Assembly (NCBI GenBank): GCA_036346225.1 | Contig: JARFIW010000588.1 | Location: forward strand, 2,609,501 to 2,673,500 | DNA from: Platerodrilus igneus | Lineage: Eukaryota > Arthropoda > Insecta > Coleoptera > Lycidae | Reading direction: 5' to 3' | DNA length: 64,000 nt | Notes under the pieces: generated by a model | What the model saw: the letters and a program-made list of their open reading frames with translations, nothing else | The model's database searches: none | What the model was told of the DNA's origin: nothing | Shown: positions 45,669 to 57,700 of the stretch, one piece after another | Layout: each line of letters starts with the position of its first letter | How positions within the stretch are numbered: position 1 is the first letter of the stretch | Made by a program: the position numbers and the translations under genes

Positions 45669-48600
45669 CTATGTAGTTTTCGCCCTTCGTTGTCGCGTCA
45701 TAAATTTGCTGTAGTACCCCCCTTTACTTGTGCAGCCGGGTGTACTAAACGTCCAACTGAATGCCACCGTTCTGTGTTTCTCTCAAGTTTTCTTAATTTA
45801 ATATTCCACGGCTAGCCCTTTTTATTTGCACAGAGTGATCAATTTTCTTTCACACCTATACGATTACCTGTGTGAATTGATGAAACGAAGTCAATCAACA
45901 TTCATATAATGAAAAGAAATAATATTCACAATTCACAATTTTTGAAATTCTTTAAATACGCCCTTCAATCAATTAATATTATATGTATTATTTATCCCAA
46001 AATTTATATATTTTTAATTTAATATAAAGTCACCAAAAACAACACCCTTTTACAAAAAATCTGGAACGTTAGAGACCTTTTTTATTATTATTATGTAAGT
46101 TTCAACATACTCAATGTCCTTGTTGACTCTTTACATATTAGTGAAAAAATTAATATATTCAATGTTAAAATTTAAATTTGAAAAGATTCCTTAAAATTAG
46201 GCAGGTCTGACCTGATTTGTTTCGTGTTGTGGATCAACATCCCCTCATTATTTTCAATCGAAACCAATGCTCTACTTTGTACTCCTTATGTTGAACCAAT
46301 AACTCAGTGCAGTTACCCCTTGTTTCCAAAATCACCTCGTGCTTTATTCTATATTTCTCTGTATATGCTTTAAATACCACTTGGAATTCCAGACCAGAAT
46401 TAAAATTAGAATTGTTTTCGACGCAGATTAGAATTAGAATTGTACCATAAGTATTTAGGACGCGGATTAGAATTGAACCAGAAATAGTCCAGAAGCCCTA
46501 TATCATTATAAATATTTAATTTAAATTAATTACCCAATTTCCACTCACGTTTTCTGAAAAAAAAACGGCAAAAACTCTTCATATATTCTTAACGCAATTG
46601 TTGCACAGCGCTATTTTCACTATAACATAAATATTATTTATCTGACGTTTAGATTTCTGATTAAAAGTGTTGTGGATTCAACGTGCATCAAGTTGAGACT
46701 GAGCTGCCTTATCACCGGTGGGTGTTATATAGCTTTTCCCCACTATATCTGGATTGGTTTTCAAAGCTGTCTTACAGATTGTTTCAACCAACCAGGTTTG
46801 TCTTTAATATTTCCAGTATTTTCAAGCTGATTTCTGATGAAACTCCTTTGTATTTCCGTGTCATGCTGTTTATTTGCGATCTTTGATTGCTTCATTATTT
46901 GTTATCGTGGCCGGACTTTTAACTTACGTATGTTGTTTTGTATAGATAAAGCTTTTGGAGAACTGTACAAACTAAATGATGTAACACGATCGCTGTTTTC
47001 GTATTTATTTAAACTGATCTTTGAAAGTGCGTTTTCTTATCAAAGCGTTTATTGTTCGTTCTTTATCACAAGCGTAATTACATGAGGATTTATTAGGTTT
47101 TGTCTTATCTTCTGCATCTTTATTTTATAAACTTGTTAAACACTCCTCAACGTAGTTTAATTACATTTACGATTCTTTCTCTGCTGAATACGCGTTCTAT
47201 TACTGAAAGATATGCTTACTGGAATTGATTAAATATAATTACGGTCTATATACAGAGTGTTCAATGCTTGCTATTTACATAATGTACAAATTACTTATTT
47301 TCCTGTTAAATAAGTGCAGTTTTCTGATTCCCATTGCTATTTACAGTTACTACACGACCCTTACTACTCAATACACCCATAAAAAACCCCTTATCACAGC
47401 ATTATTCCCCCAAATTAAAATATCAAATTTTGGAACAATGTCCTTTTTGACGCCCAACGTGAAGTTAAACTCACATTGGTCTATAAATTCTTATATTTTT
47501 ATTTTATTTTACAAATCTAACTCTCCCTTTGTTAATCCCCTATTTACATCTACCTGATCTTATACCTATGTCCTATTTTACTACCCTACTTATACCTATT
47601 CCTATACCCATATCCTATTTTACTATCCTATGTATGCCTATACCTAAATTTATTTTACATTTTATTTTCTTATTTGTGTCCCTTTGTATGGGTGTGAACT
47701 TCCCCTTTATTGTTCCCGAATCTGTCTTTTTAGCTCATATTTGTTTGTTCCCTGCTCTATAAATGTACCCTTGCTGTCTATTCTATATCCTATAAATTTA
47801 ACTCTATCTTGAAAAAATTCGCACTTCCCCAAATTTACCCTTAAACCTGCTATATTTAACTCTAATAAAATTCTTTCCAAATGTACAAAGTGTTGTTCCA
47901 CACTATCACTAAATATCAAAACATTATCTACATAGTAGACACAAAATTCCTCATACGGTCCCAAAATATTCTGCATAGCTTTCACTAGTGCAGCCGTACT
48001 CGAGGACAAACCAAATGGGACCACTTTAAATTGGTATATTCGCCCTTCTACTGAAAAACTCGAATATTTCCTTGATTCTCGCTAATTGAATTAACCAAAA
48101 TGAATTCTTCAAGTCTATTTTGGTAAAGACTTTCTTACTACCTATTCTCGCCAATATGCTATCCATTGTTGGTGCACAATTGTATTGCGGTTTCGTTCGC
48201 TTATTAATCTTCCTCGTATCTAAACATAATCTGATGCTATCATCACTTTTTTTTCACAACGACTAATGGATTCACAAAGTGTGTACTGGAGCTTTCAATG
48301 ATACCTTCACGTAACATTTCTTCTATTTCTTCCTTTACTCTATCCCTGTATGCTACTGGAATAGGATATAATTTAGTGTTAAACGGTTCGGTGTTTACTA
48401 CTTCTAATTTGTGCTCATAACCTGTGGCAATTCTTGATTTCGACCCTATTAATTCTGAATGCTTTTCTAATAATAAGTTTATCCTGTTTCTCAAATCCTC
48501 TGGACATTTAATCTCTTCATTTGTATTCCCCTCATTATCTATTTCATCCTCAAACTGATTAATATTTACGCAGTCACCCTATACTTCTATATTACCCTCT

Positions 48601-49567
48601 TCATACCATTTAATATACTTCCCATTGCACTCTATTTCTTTGCATTCTGCATTTATCTTCAACCCCAACTTGTCTATAATATTCATCCCAAATATAATAT
48701 CTATCTTTAGTCCAGTTACAACCATAAAATCATTCTCCCATTTCACATCTCAGAATTACGATTTCATTTATTTTCGCAAATTTCTTATTATTCGGTGCCA
48801 CCAAATTACATCTCGTTATAGGTATCGTCTTATCCCTCAATCTCCCTCGTTTAACAAATTCTCCCGCAACAAGTGATGCTTCTGTCCCAGTATCAATCAA
48901 CACTCTAACTATTTTATTTTCCATCTTTAAATTAACTATCGGTAATAAGTTTCTTTCAAATCTTCCTAATTCATCTTCCATCTCATGTTTAATAAATACG
49001 CGCTGATGTTCGTTTCCATTTATCCGTAGAAGTTTACTTGATTCGTCCGTATCTAAAAATTTTGGTTTCGTGTGGAAGGTCCTGCCTGACTCGTTATCTC
49101 TGCGTATGTGCGATTAGTATTCCTCGTTTGTGTGTGTCGATCCTCATGTTCTTGCCTATTTATTTCTTGGTTATTGTTTCCCTCTTAGATCTTTGACAGT
49201 GCGTTTTCTTATCAAAGCGCATATTGTTCCTTCTTTATAAGCGTAATTGCATGAGGATTTATTAAGTTTTGTCTTATCTTCTGCGTCTTTATTTTATAAA
49301 CTCGTTAAATATTCTCAACGTAGTTTTATTTACATGTACGATTATTTCTCTGCTGAATGCGCGATCTATTATCAAAAGATGTGCTTGCTGGCATTGTTTA
49401 AAATTAATTACGGTCTATATACAGGGTGTTAAATGCTTGCTATTTACATAATGTACGAATGACTTATTTTTCTGCTAAATAAATGCATTTTGTGATCCCA
49501 TTGCTATTTATAGTTACTACACGACCCTTATTACTCAATACACCCCTAAACAACCCCTTATCACATC

Positions 49568-49608
<41 letters not shown>

Positions 49609-51693
49609 TGCCGTGGAATATACCTTTTGGTCACAGGAACTGGTACTTTCTAAAAAACATTCGAGCTCTAACGTTGGGCCGTCATAAATTGACGTGGCAT
49701 GTCTATAAAGACATCTCCTTAGTCAAAACAAAAAACTTATAAGCCCTAACGTTGGGCCGTCATAAATTGCCGTGGAACCCTCTTAATCAGTCCGAACCTC
49801 ACCAGTTTTCAAAAAGACATTTATTTTCAAACATATAAAAATTTTACAAAACTTTCTTACCCATAATGTGCTTCATCGAATTATTTTTTTCAGCAGCTTC
49901 CCTGGCTAGCTCAGCTGTGCTTCTTCTCGTATACCTAAATTTACTCTCATTCTCTGTACCGTTCACACACCATACAATAAAATCACAAAATAATACAACA
50001 ATCATACAATATTTATTAACCACTATTTACAAATAATAATTCAGAGTTATTTACAGTTCGGTGCTCAAGTTACACCTCAATACATGCTATTTTTGTAAAG
50101 TCCAAGTTTTTGTAAAGTGAAAATTTCTAACACATTTAAAGCAACAGGAGTAAATGGGCCCCAAATAATACCTGACCTTGGTTTCTTACTACACACTGGA
50201 GTATGGTGAGCTCATGATAACCCAGTTTAAAATGTATGCTTTCCACTTTGCATACTAGTACTACAAACTTCAAAAAAACCCATGTACTCTTAACAATTAA
50301 ATTTAAATTCATTAAGCAATTCAAATAAGCTTTACGTACACCTTTTGTTTTATATTCAAAATACCATATTAATAGTCAGTTATACGTATCCCTTTCAATA
50401 CGTAAAATAACGAAAAATACCATCAAAGTTCACTCTCACACATCACAAAATTTTTGACAGTTTATAAAAAAACAGCAAATTCTAATGTGTTACCTGGAAA
50501 AACTTGAAGATTCCATCTCCGTTGACAATGTATTATGTTCCTGCACCCCTCGGTCTAGTGGTTCTGCGTGCGTCTCCACTAGATGTTAAAGATGACCACC
50601 ATCTAAGCTGCGCTTCATGCTACCCATCCAATATCAATTTCAATATCCAAACCCATGTATATTACACTTGTTATTTATCGCTTTATTAATTTACGAGCTT
50701 GTTAAAATATTCTTTGAACCTTAGTTACATTTAAATAAACTCGACACAATACGCGTTTCTAACGATATGGCCACAACAATCTAATATTGTATTATTGAAT
50801 TTTCAAATACTTACAAGCCTCGTCAGTAGATTTTTGTACGTCGTCAGCGATGCAAAATAAAAGAGATAAAAGAGAAAGCTATCAATTTCGTTAGCTTATT
50901 TATATTATAAGCCAGGCCCCTCTCGGCCACACTTTAATCGAAATCCTAATTGCAAAACAACATTTCCGCAAATTTTGGTGTAACCGTTTTAAACGTCTAG
51001 AAAAATATTGCTCGTCAACATATTACAAGCAACAAAACTATCACATTTTCCTCTGTTCTAAAACTACCTATTTCGACCAATCATACATTTCAGTGACGTC
51101 TTACAACCCCGCCTGTGATATCTCTATTCCTGTCTTATGTATATTGGATGTCACGTTCTAATCTTACGAGTGGTAGAAAATCAATATAGCTGCCTGCGTC
51201 TTCTGTCTACCCCACGTGGATTGAATATATTCCTGCTAAATGCATGCTTCTATGCCCGTCTCATTCTGTAACATATTATTAATTGTGGAAAGTGACCTTT
51301 TCAACGTGCAGCTGTGCCTATAATTAATGATCGTTTAACATTTCTAGGAGTTTACGTTTCATGGTATTCTATATAACGGACGTCTGTCTGTTTGTTAAGC
51401 AAAGCTTTTCGCCTTGGTATTATTGATCTTTCATGCTATTAGGCGCTCTCTGATGTTATAACCTCTTAAATTAAAATAAAGTAAATTAATTAATAATTTC
51501 TATTGGCTTATACAATTGATTTTCTTTATTAATCTTTTACCTCCTAATCCCTAATTATAAAATTACGTCAATACTTGTAAATTTAAATTAAATAAATGAA
51601 ATTAATGTTGCGCGTATATAAATGGTTCCTTTCTCTATACAGGGTGTTAGGAAATTGCTTTGTTGACCCCAAATTTAACCCTTTAAATGCACT

Positions 51694-51734
<41 letters not shown>

Positions 51735-54700
51735 ACAAGTTATTTGCAGTTCACAATAAGAAATTGTGTAGAACAATATAAAATAAGATGTATCCGTAAA
51801 CAAACTCTTATGAAAAGAATAAGAGCTTATTGACGTATACAAATCGGGCTAATGGTTGTATAGTCATTAACAAAACAATAGCTTTATTACTTCACAAGGG
51901 GAGGAAACATCCACTGACCGCGCTTTCAGCTTCCTTACATCTTCAGAGCGAATTAGTTTCTGTTGTATTCTGCATTCTAGTTTTCCTTTATAATCATTTG
52001 GCATGTTCAACATTAATACTTTATGTAAATTATGTAAATATAACAGCAAAAGTGAAACACATTTCAAAAGTATATTAACTGAAATCTGATAGAACTCACC
52101 TATAGATCTTCCAACACGGCTTTGCACGTTACTTCGCACTTAACTTCATGTACTCGAAAGAAATCAGGCAAATGGATTAAATCCACAAATGGGTAAATCC
52201 ATTCTCTTCCAAAAAGACAATCAAATGGCTGGTCGGTAACGTAAAGATTAAGCTCTTCGTTTTTTCCAGCATATTCAACACTCAATATCCTACATGATTA
52301 TTATGTTATCTTACTATTTATTTTATTTCAGATATTTACTACAATACGACTTTTCTTACAGTCACGCACCAGAGGCTGTCGCTCATCTCCTATGGCCCAC
52401 CTCTACTGTCGCACTGAGTCTGGTACCTGTTGTTTCTGTCAATTGTATTATGATTTACATAACAAATTAAGAATCTGTTATCAGCTGAATTCACCACCAG
52501 ATTCGATATTAATACAAAGTTGCATAACATTTGCTAAGTCATGTAATATTTCTATCAAAACATGGATAATTCTTTGATTATGTATGATTGTTTTATTAGA
52601 GCTATTTTGTGTATGTAAAAATGTGACTATTTTAACTTTTACTCGCATATAATTATAAATTTTTCACAAATGTAGAAAGCATAAACAGTGCCCTTACAAT
52701 GGCAATGAAAACATTGATAAAACTGATATATCACATCATTTACCAAACTTTTTAAACTAGGCATATATAATTGTGTAAAAACCCTTTTAACTTGATGATA
52801 ATTTGAATAAATTACATGACAAACCTTAGATCTCGCCCACTCGTACACAACTTCCACAAGACCAAAGTTTGGTTCTTTGGATATTTCTGATATTTTGTCT
52901 ACACCAAAAGTTTGTTCTAGTAACATTATTTCGTTGTAGATTGAGAGTATAACTTCTTTTCCCTTAAACAGAACAATTTGTATATATTAGTTCCAACTTA
53001 TACAATATAAAAAGATAATATTCACATATTTATGTTTGAAATTAAACCTTCACAACTGTATTAAAAATACTTAAGAGCTCATCACAGTAGCGGCCATCTT
53101 GAAATTTCTAAAGATCCAAATTTCTTTCCTATTAGGCACCCAAATTAAAAACGGTTTTAATAAAAGTTACTTATTAAATAATTGTCTATGTAGGAAAGTC
53201 ATTTAGGTTTTTTTAACTGAAAAATTTTTTTTTGCTGATAATAGAGCGATTTAAACAAAACCAGTAACTTTCCCAAATGTGTAAATAATTTTTATGAATT
53301 TTCATCAAAATTGCACACTACAATTCACTTTATTTATTGAATAAATCAAATATTAGTATTTTTTAGAAAAATGCACCTGCAATGTCCTGCCGTGGAAAAA
53401 TTCAGAACTTCCATGTCACACACTATTGTAAAACAGAAATGGTTTGAATACATGCTATACAAAACAAAACACAACAAACATACAGGAAATGCTATACTAT
53501 TGAAATCAAACTATTATTATGAGAGTTTTCGATTATAGTGGCAATTGCTCGCAGATCTATTTATAACTTCCATTATGGATATTATTTAGGCCTCAGCAAT
53601 TATTGAAATGAGCTGTTCTTCATAACCTTGGATTTATATAAATTTTTGTTGGGCTTCCTATTTAGTAAGGTAAGTAATTGGTATTCCCCCAGTTTTGATG
53701 TAAATAATAATGAAAGACTGCATTGCAATAGTGTTCTATATTTTTTTTTTAAATTTTGAAAATAATATACTATATAGTTGATGAAAAACTGGCTTGAAAT
53801 ATGGTGAAAGAATGGGGTAGTGTAAGACTGGTAAAAAAGAATAAACACAGAATTGTTTAATTTTTATGCCAAAGTTCAATTAATTGAAAAACGACTGTCT
53901 CATGCCAGTAATGCCGTGGCTGCAATGATAGGTTAGGTTACTGTTAGAAATAGATTGAAGCCTTTTAAATTCCGATTTAGTTTAACGAGAAATTCCGATA
54001 ATTAGAAATGGAGCCCACGGCAAATTAAGATGGAAGGTGGCTCTAAGTTGAGGAAATCCCAAAGGCAAAGCGGCTAGTCGAACTATATGCTCTGGGTAGA
54101 GAATGAGCTGTGGGTCGGGGTGTAATTGCAACCACTAATAATAAAAATAAGGCGCCACCGTATTTTTTTATACTGAGAAGACCTAATACAAGTCCCTTGT
54201 ACAAGGCAAATGCGGAAACCTTTTTTTCTATAACCGCTATATAATTTTTAAAGACCTCCTAATCTTTAAAGTATCTTACCTTATGGCTCGACCTTGACCT
54301 TAGCAATCCTCCGTTGCACCTGTGAACAAATTAAACAAAGAAAAGCACTGTTTGTGCATTCAAACTCAAAAATAATTAAATACAATCAGAATCGATTTTC
54401 ATTCCTCTTAAATAAAAGATAGTCTTTAGTCCGAAAATAAGAATCTATTCTTTTTGGTATCCAATAAAGTAATTTTTTTTTTACAAAAAATATGTCTTCC
54501 TTTATAAGTTAATTTAAATTAGGAAGAGTTAATTACAATGGTACTGAATATATCCGTACCAATTACTATTTAATGAAGTTTATATAACAAATTGACAAAG
54601 CATAAAATTGCTTATTTATAGAAAGAGTTAACTATGGTAAATTTACCTTAATTTCACAGTAAATAATTACAGATAATTGTTCATAAAATATCAAATGTAG

Positions 54701-57700
54701 AAATTTAATTTCTAAAGGTTCAAAGTTAGAAGAATTTACTTTATCTAATTAGTAGTGACATCTTCTGATATTTTATTGAGTTAATAAAAGAATTTGTAAG
54801 AACAAATTACAGATTCATATCGTATAACTACGAAAAATATAATTGAGGTCTGTCCTTGACCTGTTCAAAGTTAACACAAGTCAGTTAAAATAAATTTTAT
54901 CTCGTTACTACGTCGACAGTTCAAACAACATACGAACATAATTTTTTGTACATACCAGAACTCCAAATTGCACCTAAATACTTGCTTGAAAGCTGACGTA
55001 TGTATTAACAACGGAAAATTCCATTCCAAACAAACAGCTGCGCTGCATACTGAAAAACACGTCACTTGGCTTCCATTATCTGCGTTTCAATTTACAGATG
55101 TTCCAGGCGTAATTCACACCACAAGAAAGCAAATGTTGTTTGTAATTAACTTGAATAAATTATATATGTGATTCCATATTATACAAGAATAGAATTGTTT
55201 TCATTTAATTTCGCATGAATACCATTCAGAAAAGTGCTTATTTATAATTTACGTTGCAATATATTTTAAAATAAATTATTCCCAAAGTTACACTGAAAAT
55301 TTCAATCAATATTGTTATAGAAACAAATTCACTTACTGTTCCTAATGGTCTTTTTAACAAAAACTTCATCGTTCTTCACGACTGGTTTCAACACAAAAAT
55401 GGACCATCCAAAACAATTTATGAAGATAGCATACACGTACAATCTTCCATCGTGCACGCTTCCAACAGCAAAAATCAATGACGGACATCGCTCCTAAGAA
55501 CAACTTTCGACCTGCTTGAACCCCAGCTGTGTTAGAAGTGCCCGCCGAGCTTGTCGCTGCTTGGTAACAAAGTTACCTTGCAGTTATTGAGTAGAGGGGG
55601 CTATAGGAAGGATTCAAAACAAAAGCTCATATATTGTCACCGTAGAATTTAACTTTTAACATGAACTAAATACTAGTTCTTTATTGGACAATAGATGTTA
55701 TTAAATTAAGTGGATTGGATAACATTATAATGTATTATATTATTTAATATTTAATAAAAGGATTGATTATACAGATATATATATTAGGTGGAAAATAAAA
55801 TTGCTACACTATATTATTATTAAAAAACATAAATCACTTAACATGCATATCAGAACAGTTGTTCTAAAACTATTACATACTGTTCTGATATGCATGTTAA
55901 GTGAGTTGTGTTTTTTAATAATAATATCTATTTCTAACAGTAACCTAACTTGGCATTGCAGTCACGGCATTACTGGCGTGAGACGGTCGTATTTAAAAAG
56001 CCACCAGTAATATTTCGCTCATATTTAGGCTTGTGTAGTAATAAGAAATAATGCGATAAAAATTCTTAGGGTTAATTAGATTTTACAAACCATGTTTAGT
56101 TAAGTTTTTTTACCATTCTAACAGAATGCTTTTTAATGCGGACATAGTTGGTTATGCAGAATATGTAATAATATTATTATTAAAGACATTTTTAGTTGTT
56201 AGATTCTTATATTAGCGCAATTTTTAAATATGTGTACTTGGTTTTGGAATAGCACTCTTCATATACTTTCAGGTTTTGTTTTATTAAGTGCATGTATTGT
56301 GTTTTTGTAATTAATTTACTTTTATTTTTGTTATTTATAAATCTAGATTTAAGGTCCTAGCTTATTGAACAAAATAAATTTCAAAAGCGTTCTAATGTAC
56401 ACGATGTTAATACACGTAGGAAATTAAATTTAGTCTTGCCCGAAGTAAGTTCGGTCCTAATTACTATGGTTGCCATTTTTATAATGCCATACATGTCAGC
56501 ATCAGAAAATTGCCATTGCACCAATTTAAAAAAAATTATCAAAGGTTTTTTATTGAATAATGCTTTTTATTCAATTGAAGAGTATTTGAAGGAAGTAAAG
56601 GGTTTACAGTTGCCTCCCTTGGTTTTCTAATTTACAACATTCATAAATGGCTTTTATACTGGACTAAATGCATTTCACTTATGTGACTAACACATGTTTT
56701 ATAATAAATAAATAAACAACAGTTTTTCGATTTTGATTAATAGTTATATATATATTTATACATTGTGATGTATTTTTTGTAACGAAAATTGTACATTTTA
56801 CACTACCATCTTTTAGATGGTTAAAAATACATGTCTATCTATCCATCTATTATTATTTAAATAATGGCAAATTAAAAACAATATGATGCACTAACTCACC
56901 CCATTGCATACTGCTATACTATACATATAGAAACTAGCAAAAAATCATAAACATAACTATTTACAATTAAAACATAACCACACATCTTCTGGGATTGCCT
57001 TTAGCCCTACACAATCAAAATGATACCACACAGTAACACATTCGTCATTGTCACATTGAATCATTGGTCTCCCATCGTCTATCTTTTTACAGTGGCACCA
57101 GAAAGATACATGTCCTAAACCAGCTTTCTCAGTAAAATATCGTCCTAGAAGTTCTGGTTTAATAACAAGTTATAAAAATTTAAAGCTTTAGCCAAATTTG
57201 TTTTAAAGAAAATATCATCATAAAAAACTCTTTTGACATATAAACTTTCTTTGGGCCAACTGATAAAATCACAATATTTCATTTCTGTAACAAACATTTG
57301 ACACTGAATTTGATAAAGGTATGAGTGATTTTAATCCAAAACAATTTTGTCCTCGACAACTTCTAAACATGTGTTTTTTCTTTAGGCGAAGTCTATTATT
57401 GTCATATCTCGCAGTAAATATGGACACTTTTCTTCAACTACCCCACGTCCACAACAGTTACATGAAACTAGGGCATCAGGAGATGCACCAAGTTCGGGGT
57501 GAATTTTTGAAATAAAAAAGCAATTTTTCTTTAACTCCAGTCCCTCATTTTTTTTTTGTTTTGGAAAATAGGCATCCAAAGCATCATTTTCATGTTTTAG
57601 GCCATAATCAGTTTGTTTTGAACTAAAAAAAAGTGTTCTGAGGATAGCATATTCCTTTTAACAAACTTAGTGAAGGTTTTTCTGTAGATGATCGACAAAC

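Larger units (their letters stand above)
45667..49568 (-). mobile_element. Ty3/Gypsy-like element B, internally deleted
   Basis: Minus strand. A truncated 5' LTR (49568-49190) joins the last part of gag (49190-49010), then protease (48981-48730), RT (48494-47707), the C-poor tail, the polypurine tract GGGGGAATAA (47412-47402) and the complete 3' LTR (47401-45667). One deletion removed the last ~1.35 kb of the 5' LTR, the PBS and most of gag. RNase H and integrase are also missing. It is sense to SKI2 and flanked by TA tracts on both sides. Confidence 0.85.
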
